Shown in pieces: positions 26,737 through 35,960 of a stretch of DNA of 64,000 nucleotides; position 1 is the stretch's first letter, and each line of letters begins with the position of its first letter. Under the pieces are notes generated by a model. That model searched no databases. It was not told the DNA's origin and saw only the letters and a list, made by a program, of their open reading frames with translations. This DNA comes from Flavobacterium sp. (GTDB lineage: Bacteria > Bacteroidota > Bacteroidia > Flavobacteriales > Flavobacteriaceae), in assembly GCA_020403245.1 (NCBI GenBank), contig JADBYA010000012.1, forward strand, positions 161,503 through 225,502. Direction: 5' to 3'. The position numbers and the translations under genes were made by a program.

Positions 26737-27111
26737 TTATAAAAATTTGGGCACATAAATTAATAAACCCACAGCAACAGCAGCCAAAGCTGCAAACATA
26801 ACAGCACCAGCTGCAATGTCTTTAATAAATCCTATTCTATCATGAAATTCAGGATGAATAAAGTCGGCTATTTTTTCAACCGCAGTATTCATACTTTCAA
26901 TACCTAAGACTAATCCAAAAGCGAGAATTTGCATCATCCATTCTTCTCGAGAAATATGAAAGACAAATCCAGCAATAATCATTATTATTACTAAAGAGGA
27001 TTGCACCATTACACTATGTTCGGTAGTAATAAGTTTAATCGCACCTCTAAAAGCAAAGCCAATGCTTTTTAATCTTCCGGTAAAGAATGAGTTGTCTTTT
27101 TGAAATTCCAT
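26737..27111 (-). CDS. dgkA: Diacylglycerol kinase family membrane protein
   Basis: A 124-residue protein with three predicted membrane helices and the DgkA motif GIESMNTAVEKIADF, followed by IKDIAAGAVMFAA. Family members phosphorylate diacylglycerol or undecaprenol; Gram-positive-type members with similar signatures use undecaprenol. The substrate here is not decided by sequence. It lies 11 bp after tpx and before ftsK on the same strand. Confidence 0.85.
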   Translation of the reverse strand: MEFQKDNSFFTGRLKSIGFAFRGAIKLITTEHSVMVQSSLVIIMIIAGFVFHISREEWMMQILAFGLVLGIESMNTAVEKIADFIHPEFHDRIGFIKDIAAGAVMFAALAAVAVGLLIYVPKFL

Positions 27112-27122
27112 TTAAAACATAA

Positions 27123-27620
27123 TTATAGTGAAGCTAATGCAGCTTCATAATTTGGTTCATCAGCAATTTCAGGTACTTGTTCTTCATAGATAACGTTTCC
27201 GTTTTCATCCAAAACGATGACAACTCGAGAGTGTAGTCCTGCCAAAACGCTATCTAAAATCTCTAATCCATAGTCTTTACCAAAACTTCCTGTTTTAAAA
27301 TCGGATAAATTTTCTACATTTTCTATACCTTCTGCGCCACAAAAACGCTTTTGAGCAAAAGGTAAATCGCGAGAAATACACAATACTTTTGTATTGTTTA
27401 AAGCACTAGCTTTTGCATTAAAAGCTCTCACAGATGCTGCACAAGTTCCAGTGTCAATACTAGGGAATATATTTAATACCACTTTTGAGCCGCCATAATC
27501 CGCTAAAGTAGCAATGCTTAAATCAGTTTTTACTAATTGAAAATTGGGTGCTTTTGAACCTACTTTAGGTAATTCACCGCTAGTCTTAATTGGATTTCCC
27601 CCTAATGTTATTGATGCCAT
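27123..27620 (-). CDS. tpx: Thiol peroxidase (atypical 2-Cys peroxiredoxin)
   Basis: A 165-residue Tpx with the peroxidatic Cys in SIDTGTCAASVRAF (near residue 60) and the resolving Cys in RFCGAEG (near 94). It reduces hydroperoxides using thioredoxin. The length and the GNPIKTSGELPKVGSKAP N-terminus match the family. The ATG at 27620 has a leader rich in A. It is first in the minus-strand unit and is divergent from arsR. Confidence 0.95.
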   Translation of the reverse strand: MASITLGGNPIKTSGELPKVGSKAPNFQLVKTDLSIATLADYGGSKVVLNIFPSIDTGTCAASVRAFNAKASALNNTKVLCISRDLPFAQKRFCGAEGIENVENLSDFKTGSFGKDYGLEILDSVLAGLHSRVVIVLDENGNVIYEEQVPEIADEPNYEAALASL

Positions 27621-27728
27621 AGCTTTTGTTTTTTTAAGATTTCAAAAGTACTAAAAAAAGTTAAGACTTGGTTTTCACTATTTATGAATTTTAATTTAAA
27701 ACTATCTGATAATTTTAACAGTTTAAAT

Positions 27729-27766
27729 TAGGTTTGTAATATTGTTATATCGTAATATTGCAATAT
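27729..27766 (+). promoter_or_regulatory. arsR promoter and ArsR-type operator
   Basis: TAGGTTTG (27729-27736) matches the TAnnTTTG box. Just downstream is ATATTGCAATAT (27755-27766), a perfect 12-bp palindrome, plus ATATT...AATAT spaced copies upstream of it. A-T-rich dyads of this kind over the start site are typical of ArsR repression. No clear TTTG -33 box was seen. Confidence 0.6.
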
Positions 27767-27784
27767 ATAAATTAAAATAGATAT

Positions 27785-28108
27785 ATGGGAGCTTCAAAAT
27801 CAGAATCTTTTTCGGCAGAACACAACGAGATGGCGACTTTGTTTAAAGCATTATCACATCCAGCTCGAATAGCCATTGTAGACTATTTACTCAAAGTGGA
27901 TACCTGCATTTGTGGCGATATTGTTAACGAATTACCATTAGCTCAACCAACAGTTTCTCAACATTTAGCGGCACTTAAAAACGCAAATTTTATAAAAGGA
28001 AACATTGAAGGAACTGCGATTTGCTATTGTATCAATCCGGATACTATTGCTAAAATTGTGAGTCACTTTGGTTCTATTACAACCCAACTAAAGAATAAAT
28101 GTTGTTAA
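27785..28108 (+). CDS. arsR: ArsR/SmtB-family metalloregulator
   Basis: A 107-residue winged-helix repressor. The HTH includes the DTCICGDIVNELPLAQPTVSQHLAAL stretch, where the two Cys of CICGD near the first DNA-binding helix form the As(III)-type sensing site; a further CYC lies near residue 81 and a CC ends the protein. Arsenite binding would release it from its operator. It is the first gene of the arsenic unit and presumably represses it, including itself. Confidence 0.9.
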   Translation: MGASKSESFSAEHNEMATLFKALSHPARIAIVDYLLKVDTCICGDIVNELPLAQPTVSQHLAALKNANFIKGNIEGTAICYCINPDTIAKIVSHFGSITTQLKNKCC

Positions 28109-28161
28109 AGGGAGGAAGCTGGTAACTAGGAGTTTCTCGTCTAATAATCTAAAATTTTAAT

Positions 28162-28638
28162 ATGATGAAATTATCCCAATTTAAAAATCAGTTAGCTCAA
28201 GTAGAGCACTTGGATTTTGTTTTACAAAACGGAAAAAAAATACCTTCTCATTTTCATATAACCGAAGTTGGCGTAACGACCAAACAATTCACCGATTGCG
28301 GGAATACTTTTAGAACCGATAAAAAAATCACTTTTCAACTTTGGACTTCTATAGATTTATACCATCGATTAGAACCTCAAAAAGTTTTGAAAATCATCAA
28401 TTCGGTGGAGGAGAGTCTGGAAAGCGATGATTTAGAAATTGAAATCGAATACCAACAAGAAACAGTGGGTAAATTTGGTTTAGAATATTTGGATAACCGC
28501 TTTGTTTTAACCAATACTAAAACCAATTGTTTAGCAAAAGACAATTGCGGTATACCAGTAGAAAAAATTAAAATAAAAATAGGAGAGTGGGTAAGTAAAC
28601 AAACTGATTGTTGTGTTCCAGATTCAGATTGTTGTTAA
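28162..28638 (+). CDS. DUF6428-type protein with Cys-rich tail
   Basis: A 158-residue cytoplasmic protein found between arsR and arsC in many flavobacterial ars operons. It has no catalytic motif that I recognise. The C-terminal third holds several cysteines, including the final TDCCVPDSDCC, which could bind As(III) or hand it on. It is placed in the DUF6428 family from memory of that operon and of its HFHITEVG motif. A metallochaperone or buffering role is inference only. Confidence 0.65.
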   Translation: MMKLSQFKNQLAQVEHLDFVLQNGKKIPSHFHITEVGVTTKQFTDCGNTFRTDKKITFQLWTSIDLYHRLEPQKVLKIINSVEESLESDDLEIEIEYQQETVGKFGLEYLDNRFVLTNTKTNCLAKDNCGIPVEKIKIKIGEWVSKQTDCCVPDSDCC

Positions 28639-28762
28639 TGATGTACCACAAAGTTTCTCAAAGTTTTCAAGAAGTTTCACAAAGAAATTTGAATTGATAA
28701 AAAAAACTAGAGTTTGGAAGTTTAATTGCCAAATGACAATTTACTAATCACTCTTTACTAAA

Positions 28763-29371
28763 ATGTTAGAAAACCTATCCAAAACCATAACAACTATTTC
28801 AAAAATTTCAGTTTCAAACGAACGAAAAGAAATTTTACAACCTTTGATTGACTATATTCAAGACAAAGTGAATTCGAACCACGAAATTCGTCTAAACTTT
28901 ATTTGCACACACAATTCTAGAAGAAGCCATTTGTCACAAATTTGGGCACAAACGATGGCATTTCACTTGAGAATTCAAAAGGTTTTTTGCTATTCAGGTG
29001 GAACAGAAGCAACCGCTATGTTTCCAAAAGTAGTCGAGACTTTATCCAAACAAGGATTTCAAATCCAAAAACTCTCTGAAAACTCTAATCCAGTTTATAT
29101 CGTAAAATTTGATGAAAATCAACATCCCATTATTTGTTTTTCTAAAGCGTACTTTGACGACTTCAATCCGAAAAATAACTTTGGAGCGATTATGACTTGC
29201 ACTACTGCTGATGAAGGTTGTCCGATGGTTTTTGGTGCAGAAGCGCGATTTCCTATAAAATATGACGATCCAAAAGCGTTTGACGGTACTGAATTAATGA
29301 ACGAAAAATATGCAGAACGCAGTATACAAATCGCAAGCGAAATGTATCATGTTTTTTCTCAACTAAAATAA
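28763..29371 (+). CDS. Arsenate reductase-like protein, LMW phosphatase fold (cytoplasmic)
   Basis: The 202 residues contain the CX5R loop of the low-molecular-weight tyrosine phosphatase/ArsC fold: CTHNSRRSH, nucleophile Cys48. A further Cys pair in MTCTTADEGCP may serve as the redox shuttle seen in thioredoxin-linked ArsC. It would reduce arsenate to arsenite, which Acr3 then expels. There is no signal peptide. Its paralogue with a signal peptide follows after 7 bp. Confidence 0.85.
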   Translation: MLENLSKTITTISKISVSNERKEILQPLIDYIQDKVNSNHEIRLNFICTHNSRRSHLSQIWAQTMAFHLRIQKVFCYSGGTEATAMFPKVVETLSKQGFQIQKLSENSNPVYIVKFDENQHPIICFSKAYFDDFNPKNNFGAIMTCTTADEGCPMVFGAEARFPIKYDDPKAFDGTELMNEKYAERSIQIASEMYHVFSQLK

Positions 29372-29378
29372 ATCAAAA

Positions 29379-30083
29379 ATGAAAAATAATAGAATTACAA
29401 TTGTAAAAGCCCTACTTATTTTGCTTTGCCTCTTCTCTTTATCAAATGTAAAAGCTCAAAAAGCAAATTTGAATTCAGATTTGTTACGCTATTGTACCTC
29501 ACTTTCATCAGAATTTAATCAAATTCCAGCTGAGCGAAAAGAAAATTTAAACGAACTCGTAAGCTATATTGCTGAACAAAAAAAGGCACAAAAAGCTATC
29601 AATTTAGTATTTGTTTGCACTAGTAATTCCAGAAGAAGTCACATGGCACAAGTATGGTCACAAATTGCTTCCTATTATTATGATGTAAAGAAAGTAAGTA
29701 CCTTCTCGGGTGGAACCGAAAAAACAAAAGTCAATACAAATGCGCTTTTGGCACTTGAAAAAACTGGAATTGTTTTACAGTCACATCAACAAAGTGAAAA
29801 CCCAATTTGGTTGGCGTCTATTGGTGCTAAATTTACTCCAATGGTTTTATTTTCAAAAGTTTATACCGATTCAACTAATCCAGCTCAAAATTTTGTTGCC
29901 GTGATGGTATGTGCAGAAGCCAATGAGTCATGCCCAATTGTTCCAGGTGCCGATTTTAGGTTGGGATTGCCTTATCAAGATCCTAAAGCATTTGACAACA
30001 CACCGCAACAAAATGAAAAATACGATGAAAGATGCCGACAAATTGCTAGGGAAATGTTCTTTGTTTTTTCTCAAATAAAATAA
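29379..30083 (+). CDS. Exported paralogue of the arsenate reductase-like protein
   Basis: A 234-residue paralogue of the preceding gene with the same loop, CTSNSRRSH (Cys80), and the same second Cys pair (MVCAEANESCP), but with an N-terminal signal peptide (ALLILLCLFSLSNVKAQ) not seen in the first copy. It should act in the periplasm, where the thioredoxin system that normally recycles ArsC is absent. It may be a phosphatase or a periplasmic arsenate reductase with its own electron donor. It is followed by the 12-bp minisatellite and acr3. Confidence 0.75.
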   Translation: MKNNRITIVKALLILLCLFSLSNVKAQKANLNSDLLRYCTSLSSEFNQIPAERKENLNELVSYIAEQKKAQKAINLVFVCTSNSRRSHMAQVWSQIASYYYDVKKVSTFSGGTEKTKVNTNALLALEKTGIVLQSHQQSENPIWLASIGAKFTPMVLFSKVYTDSTNPAQNFVAVMVCAEANESCPIVPGADFRLGLPYQDPKAFDNTPQQNEKYDERCRQIAREMFFVFSQIK

Positions 30084-30151
30084 ATATCAATTGCAATATC
30101 AATTGCAATATCAATTGCAATATCAATTGCAATATCAATTGCAATATCAAT
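30084..30151 (+). repeat. 12-bp minisatellite between the second arsC-like gene and acr3
   Basis: Five full copies plus eight bases of ATATCAATTGCA, without mismatches. Each junction contains ATTGCAATAT, which agrees with 10 of the 12 bases of the arsR palindrome ATATTGCAATAT. It begins at the stop codon of the upstream gene and is 70 bp before acr3. Confidence 0.95.
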
Positions 30152-30220
30152 GTCATTATTAATTAAAATCTCTTTAAATATTCGAAGCATAATGAATCTT
30201 GATACCTTAATGTTTTAAAA

Positions 30221-31255
30221 ATGAAAAAAAAATTAAATTTTTTAGACCGATTTTTAACCCTTTGGATATTTTTAGCGATGCTGATTGGCGTGGGAATTGG
30301 ATATTTTATTCCCAATACAGCAGATTTTATCAATTCTTTTTCATCAGGTACAACTAATATTCCTTTAGCTATAGGATTGATTTTGATGATGTATCCACCG
30401 TTGACAAAAATTGACTTTTCTAAAATTGCAAAAATGTTGGAAAAGCCAAAACTACTAATAGTTTCATTTATTATTACTTGGCTTGTGGGTCCGTTTTTGA
30501 TGTTTTTATTGGCAACTTTTTTCTTGAAAGAGTATCCAGAATACATGACAGGATTAATTATTATAGGCATCGCACCGTGCATTGCTATGGTGATTGTTTG
30601 GAACGAATTGGCAGAAGGAAATAGAGAATTAACTGCTGGATTAATTGGGATTAATAGCTTATTACAGGTTTTCTTTTTTAGTTTGTATGCTTATTTTTAT
30701 TTAGAAATCATGTTGCCTTTGTTTGGGATAAAAGGGTTACAATTAAATATCACCATTGCCGAAATAGCCAAAACTGTTGGGATTTACCTTGGTATTCCTT
30801 TTGTACTGGCTGTTTTCAGTCGTTATTCGATTAAGAAATTTATTGGTGAGAAATGGTTTAATCAACAGTTTATTCCGTTTGTTTCTCCAATCACTTTGAT
30901 TGCCTTGCTTTTTACGATAGTAGTTATGTTCAGTTTAAAAGGGGAGATGATAGTCGATTTACCGATGGTTGTTTTGAGAATAGCCATTCCATTAGTCATC
31001 TTTTTTGCGATTATGTTTTTCTTGATGTTTTTTGTGTCCAAGAAAATTGGCGCTAATTATCGCGATTCAGTTGCTTTATCGTTCACCGCTTCGGGAAATA
31101 ATTTTGAATTGGCCATTGCGGTTTCGATAGGTGTTTTTGGTATTAATAGTGGACAAGCTTTTGCTGGAGTTATCGGACCATTGGTGGAAGTTCCGGCTTT
31201 GATTATATTGGTGAATGTGGCTTTTTGGTTGCGAAAGAAATACTTTCAAGTATAA
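30221..31255 (+). CDS. acr3: Acr3-family arsenite efflux transporter
   Basis: The 344-residue protein has about ten transmembrane helices and the Acr3 signature segments GIAPCIAMVIVWNELAEGN (with the functional Cys) and FTASGNNFELAIAVSIGVFG. It exports arsenite at the inner membrane. The start at 30221 follows AAAAATG. It is the last gene of the operon. The minus-strand lipoprotein gene converges 18 bp after it. Confidence 0.95.
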   Translation: MKKKLNFLDRFLTLWIFLAMLIGVGIGYFIPNTADFINSFSSGTTNIPLAIGLILMMYPPLTKIDFSKIAKMLEKPKLLIVSFIITWLVGPFLMFLLATFFLKEYPEYMTGLIIIGIAPCIAMVIVWNELAEGNRELTAGLIGINSLLQVFFFSLYAYFYLEIMLPLFGIKGLQLNITIAEIAKTVGIYLGIPFVLAVFSRYSIKKFIGEKWFNQQFIPFVSPITLIALLFTIVVMFSLKGEMIVDLPMVVLRIAIPLVIFFAIMFFLMFFVSKKIGANYRDSVALSFTASGNNFELAIAVSIGVFGINSGQAFAGVIGPLVEVPALIILVNVAFWLRKKYFQV

Positions 31256-31272
31256 AAACTCTCTTGAATTTT

Positions 31273-32628
31273 TTATTTCAACTTTATCACCCACATATCA
31301 TTACCACCTTTGTTAGAAGGAACATCTTGATTGTTACTTTGCGTTTCTCCAACCACAATTAGTTCTTTTTTTGAGGTTTGATAAAAATCTGTGGCGACAT
31401 CAATATTGGAACCTCCATATGTTTTTTGCCAATACAACTTTGAATTGGCTTTATTATCAATTTCAAATAACCAAAAATCATTTTGCCCGTTATTAGGTTT
31501 TTCATCAAAAGTGCCTCTAGAATTACCTGCTACTACAAAATTTCCGTTTGCTATTTTTTTAATAGTTGTAGCAACATCAAAAGACTCCCCACCAAAAGAT
31601 TTCTCCCATATCAAATGTCCATGATTATTGATGTGAATTACCCAACCATCAAAGTTTCCTCTTGGATTTTTGACATCGCCATCACTACTGTTTGAACGAC
31701 CGACTATTAAATACGAATTATTTCCTGTTTTTGTTATGCCATAGGCTTGGTCAATTGCACTACCACCATAGTTTTTTTTCCAATGCATATCGCCATTCGA
31801 ATGCAAGCTTACAACCCAATAGTCATAACTTCCTTTGTTATGCTCAATATCAAAATCAGTACTTTCGGAATAACCAACCATTAGAATATCACCATCTTCA
31901 GCTTCAACGATATCATTCACTCGATCATTTTGTGTTCCGCCAAAGTAACGATACCAAACAAATTCTCCATTGTCATCTAATTTTACACCTAAATATTCAC
32001 CAACACCATGAAGTACATTTTTGTGTCCTATTTCATGACCTGCACCATTATCTTGTGACCCTCCACTTCCTTCAATTCCTGAATATTCAGCAAAACCAGC
32101 AATAAAAAATCCTCCATCTTTAGTTTGAATAATTTTATGAGCATGATCGTGACCAGAAAAACCGTAATTTTTACTCCAAATAATGTTTCCTTCACCATTT
32201 ATTTTTGCGATATAAAAATCATGTTGTCCAACATTTCCAGGCACATCACCATCATTACTGGCACTATAGCCAGCAATTGCATAGTTTCCGTCGTTTGTAG
32301 CAATGATGCTCATTCCATAGTCATTAAGTGAACCACCAATGGTTTTGGTCCAAATTAAGTTACCGTTTGCATCTAATTTGGTTAATAAAATGTCGGACAA
32401 TAAATGGGTTTTAACGATATCTCCATCATTACTTACGGTATGACCTAGTATTAACATTCCCCCATCAGAAGTTGCAACAATACTATTTGTGTTTTCTTCT
32501 AAACTGCCACCATAGGTTTTGCTCCAATCTAGTTCTGCTTTAAAATTAGAATTAGAATCCGAAGTATTATCCTTTTCACAACTTAGGATTGAAAGTAAAA
32601 CAAAGATATAGCAAAGCTTTTTTATCAT
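31273..32628 (-). CDS. Lipoprotein with repeated beta-propeller blades
   Basis: The 451-residue protein begins with a lipoprotein signal (VLLSILSC, Cys17). About seven to eight repeats of ~50 residues follow, each with a form of WSKTYGGS...SIVATSDGGMLILGHTVSNDGD, a propeller-type pattern. A surface or periplasmic location is likely. The ligand is unknown. It overlaps the upstream T9SS protein gene by 4 bp, so the two are expressed together. Confidence 0.7.
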   Translation of the reverse strand: MIKKLCYIFVLLSILSCEKDNTSDSNSNFKAELDWSKTYGGSLEENTNSIVATSDGGMLILGHTVSNDGDIVKTHLLSDILLTKLDANGNLIWTKTIGGSLNDYGMSIIATNDGNYAIAGYSASNDGDVPGNVGQHDFYIAKINGEGNIIWSKNYGFSGHDHAHKIIQTKDGGFFIAGFAEYSGIEGSGGSQDNGAGHEIGHKNVLHGVGEYLGVKLDDNGEFVWYRYFGGTQNDRVNDIVEAEDGDILMVGYSESTDFDIEHNKGSYDYWVVSLHSNGDMHWKKNYGGSAIDQAYGITKTGNNSYLIVGRSNSSDGDVKNPRGNFDGWVIHINNHGHLIWEKSFGGESFDVATTIKKIANGNFVVAGNSRGTFDEKPNNGQNDFWLFEIDNKANSKLYWQKTYGGSNIDVATDFYQTSKKELIVVGETQSNNQDVPSNKGGNDMWVIKLK

Positions 32629-34037
32629 TCTACGATTATTTTTTTTGTAAAATCATTATTAATTCTAACAAAATACAATCCCTTTTCCAAATCCGAAACA
32701 TCATAGTTTTGAGCTGATTGTAATTTTTTTATTGTTTTTCCTAATGAATCGTATATGGTTATAGATTCAATAACAATATTAGAATCAATAGTAATAAAAG
32801 TTTTTGCTGGATTAGGATAAATGGTATAATTAGAGTTTAAAAATTCTTCATTACTTAGGGAAGCATTTTTTCTTAAGACAAACAATCCTCTGTTGATATC
32901 ACTTATTATAATACTTCCACTTGGGAAATAAGGATATGTACTCCATGCACCTTTAAATTGTGCATTGTTATTTTCGGGATAGGTGTCAAAGAATCCAATT
33001 TCATTCATCGTATTTGTAGCTGTAATGCTTGTGGTATTCATAATTCTCAAACCAGCTGTATAATTGGCTAAATAAAAATCATTTCCTTTACAATATCCAT
33101 TATGATCAATTGCAGCTGTAGGTCCAAAATATTCTCCTTTAAGTACCGGATTGTCTAAGTCTGTCATATCAATTATAATTGATCTTGAATTGAATCCAAA
33201 ATCAAGTTCATCGATTTCATCACCTAATATCCAGTATTTTTGATCAGGAGTAAACCATCCTTGATGAGTATAGCCAGTATTACTGTATAAAAAACTTGAA
33301 ATTAGTATTGGATTGGATTTGTTGGTCATATCAAGAATAACTACTTTAGTTTCATTGGCTCCAATAAAGATTTCTTTGCCTTGATAATCTGGATCTGGAC
33401 CATTATAAATTACAGCTTGAGAATCATGTGTATAATCTTCATCAGGATATCCTAGAACAAAAATTGGATTTAATGGATTTTGGATATTTAAAACATTGGC
33501 ACCACCTTGAAAAAAACTTGTTCCATTACAATAAGCAAAACCAGTAGCTTCATTAATAGTGATGGTATGGCAATTTCCAAATCCATCATATCGGGCATCT
33601 GCATTAAAAATCTGTGGCGAGGTAACGTTTCTTAATCGGGTTAGATCAAAAATTTGCAAACCGTGTCCATTAGCTTCACTAACAATGTAAGCGTAATTGT
33701 TGTAAACTTTCATTTCACGCCAAAAACTAGAGCTATTGTTATGTGAATTTAATTTTCCTAAGTATATAGGAGCAGATGGTATTGTAATATCAACAAAAGC
33801 GGTATGAGTAGTACAGCCCATTATGGCATACTCTTTTCCGTTTAGAGGGTCAGTCCAACCCCAGCAACTACTTCCTTCTGTAGAATTATTGCCTCCAATT
33901 TGAGAAAATGAAAGTTGAGACATTAAATCAACTTTATTACAAGGATAAATTCCAGCAAAACCATTAGTACATATTGTTTGACTAAATGCATTATTGATTG
34001 TAAAAATTGCAATAAACACTAAGAGATTATTTTTCAT
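32625..34037 (-). CDS. Choice-of-anchor B family T9SS-secreted protein (LVIVD-type propeller)
   Basis: The 470 residues include a signal peptide (ending NAFSQ), then LVIVD-like blades typical of choice-of-anchor B proteins (GKEYAIMGCTTHTAFVDITIP, NYAYIVSEANGHGLQIFDL), and a C-terminal type A sorting domain (YTIYPNPAKTFITIDS...). It is secreted and probably anchored to the surface. It overlaps the next gene by 4 bp. The upstream neighbour lpd is unrelated. Confidence 0.8.
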   Translation of the reverse strand: MKNNLLVFIAIFTINNAFSQTICTNGFAGIYPCNKVDLMSQLSFSQIGGNNSTEGSSCWGWTDPLNGKEYAIMGCTTHTAFVDITIPSAPIYLGKLNSHNNSSSFWREMKVYNNYAYIVSEANGHGLQIFDLTRLRNVTSPQIFNADARYDGFGNCHTITINEATGFAYCNGTSFFQGGANVLNIQNPLNPIFVLGYPDEDYTHDSQAVIYNGPDPDYQGKEIFIGANETKVVILDMTNKSNPILISSFLYSNTGYTHQGWFTPDQKYWILGDEIDELDFGFNSRSIIIDMTDLDNPVLKGEYFGPTAAIDHNGYCKGNDFYLANYTAGLRIMNTTSITATNTMNEIGFFDTYPENNNAQFKGAWSTYPYFPSGSIIISDINRGLFVLRKNASLSNEEFLNSNYTIYPNPAKTFITIDSNIVIESITIYDSLGKTIKKLQSAQNYDVSDLEKGLYFVRINNDFTKKIIVE

Positions 34038-34069
34038 TTATTTTGATTTAAAAAATCTAATATTAATTA

Positions 34070-35473
34070 TTACACATGCAACGCTCTATTCTCTGTAGCC
34101 GCTAAAGCAGCTTCTTTAATGGCTTCAGCAAATGTGGGATGTGCATGTGACATTCTTGCAATATCTTCGGCTGATGCTCTGAATTCCATTGCGGTTACTG
34201 CTTCAGCAATCAAATCGGCGCAACGAGCTCCAATCATGTGAACACCCAAAACTTCATCCGTTGTTGCATCGGCTAAAATCTTAACAAATCCGTCTAAATC
34301 TCCTCCAGCTCTAGCTCTTCCTAATGCTTTAAAAGGGAAACTTCCTGCTTTATAGGCAACGCCAGCTTCATTTAATTGTTCTTCTGTTTTTCCAACAGCA
34401 GCAACCTCTGGCCAAGTATAGACCACACCTGGAATTAAATTATAATCGATATGTGGTTTTTGACCTGCTATGATTTCGGCAACCATCACGCCCTCTTCTT
34501 CGGCTTTGTGTGCTAACATGGCACCACGAACAACATCACCAATGGCATAGATATTCGGGATGTTCGTTTGCAAATGATCATTAACTTCGACCATGCCGCG
34601 TTCTGTAATTTTCACTCCTGCTTTATCAGCATTTAATCCGTCTGTGTAGGGACGACGACCAACCGATACTAGGGCATAATCGCCTTCGAGCGTTATGATT
34701 TCACTTTTGGCATTTTCGGCTTGAATGGTAACTGAATTTCCTTTTCGTTCTACTGATTTCACTTTGTGTGAGACATAGAATTTCATGCCTTGTTTTTTTA
34801 ATACTTTGGTCAATTCTTTTGACAAACCAGCATCCATTCCAGGAATGATTCTGTCCATAAATTCTACTACCGATACTTGTGCACCAAGTCTGAGATATAC
34901 TTGTCCCAACTCAATCCCTATAACACCACCACCAATAATGACGAGATGTTTTGGAACTTCAGGCAATTTTAATGCTTCAGTTGAAGTAATAATTCTTTCT
35001 TTATCCAATGTTATAAAAGGTAAATTGGATGGTTTTGAACCTGTTGCTATGATGATATTTTTTGCTTCAATGGTTTCTGATGTGCCATCGGCTTTGGCAA
35101 CAGCCACATGAGTAGCATCAACAAAAGAACCTAATCCATTATATACAGTTACATTATTTTTGTCCATCAGAAATTGAACACCGCCACTGGTTTGATCTAC
35201 AACTGCTTGTTTGCGTGCAATCATTTTTTCTAAATTCACTTTTACTTCACCCGATACTTCGATACCATGGTCTGCAAAGTGTTGTAATTCTTCATAGTGA
35301 TGCGAAGAAGCGAGTAATGCTTTTGATGGGATGCAACCTACATTAAGGCAAGTTCCGCCAAGTGTGGAATATTTTTCGATAATTGCGGTTTTGAAACCTA
35401 ACTGGGCACAACGGATTGCTGCAACATATCCGCCTGGACCCGAACCTATAATGACAACGTCAAATGAACTCAT
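34070..35473 (-). CDS. lpdA: Dihydrolipoyl dehydrogenase
   Basis: A 467-residue flavoprotein with the FAD motif IIGSGPGG near the N-terminus, the redox pair in GGTCLNVGCIPSKALL (about residues 36-51), the NAD motif IIGGGVIGIELG, and the catalytic HAHPTFAEA near the C-terminus. It reoxidises lipoamide in the 2-oxo acid dehydrogenase complexes. The ATG at 35473 is chosen; the frame extends 13 codons upstream only by a TTG. No E1/E2 genes are near. Confidence 0.95.
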   Translation of the reverse strand: MSSFDVVIIGSGPGGYVAAIRCAQLGFKTAIIEKYSTLGGTCLNVGCIPSKALLASSHHYEELQHFADHGIEVSGEVKVNLEKMIARKQAVVDQTSGGVQFLMDKNNVTVYNGLGSFVDATHVAVAKADGTSETIEAKNIIIATGSKPSNLPFITLDKERIITSTEALKLPEVPKHLVIIGGGVIGIELGQVYLRLGAQVSVVEFMDRIIPGMDAGLSKELTKVLKKQGMKFYVSHKVKSVERKGNSVTIQAENAKSEIITLEGDYALVSVGRRPYTDGLNADKAGVKITERGMVEVNDHLQTNIPNIYAIGDVVRGAMLAHKAEEEGVMVAEIIAGQKPHIDYNLIPGVVYTWPEVAAVGKTEEQLNEAGVAYKAGSFPFKALGRARAGGDLDGFVKILADATTDEVLGVHMIGARCADLIAEAVTAMEFRASAEDIARMSHAHPTFAEAIKEAALAATENRALHV

Positions 35474-35579
35474 AGCTTTAATTTTGGGTGTGTTTTTATT
35501 TATGTGTCGCAAAATTACAAATGTTTTTTGGTATTTTTAATGGGAGATTGTTTTTTTAAAAAGCAATCCCATTTCCTAT

Positions 35580-35875
35580 GTGGTTATGAATCAATATAAG
35601 CCAGAACCCAGAGAAGAATTACAGAACCAGAACCATCTTTTTTTCAAGCATTTGGGTCAAATATTTGCTGTTTTTTTTCTGCTTCTTGATTTGTTGGATT
35701 GTCTGGAATGTATTTGGCTCATCGCAACCACACACCACCACTGGTATTTACAATTCCTGCAGTTAAATCTATAATTCTAGGTTTGTTGAGCCACCAATTT
35801 ATGGTTGGAATGATCAATTGGATAATGAAACCCAATAGTGCTCAACAAAGCGTTGACGTTGTAATTCAAACTTAA
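35580..35875 (+). pseudogene. Possible frameshifted remnant of a small membrane protein
   Basis: Two overlapping frames could make one product: a first part with a hydrophobic stretch (LGQIFAVFFLLLDLLDCL) and a second part after a shift, TIPAVKSIILGLLSHQFMVG...MKPNSAQQSVDVVIQT. Neither is convincing alone and no family was recognised. The gap from 35474 to 35960 otherwise holds nothing I can name. Confidence 0.25.
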
Positions 35876-35960
35876 CTCTTTATAGTTTTAGAAAATATCG
35901 GATTACATCACACCTAACCTAAACCTTTTCCCTATATTTAGCCCAACTAAACCAAAACCA

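Noticed and set aside
30084..30151. CRISPR-like short repeats
   Set aside because: The units are 12 bp and directly abutting, with no spacers; it is a minisatellite.
31692..32105. Long plus-strand frame rich in His, Gln and Asn
   Set aside because: It is antisense to the repeated propeller lipoprotein; periodic repeats there create the open frame.
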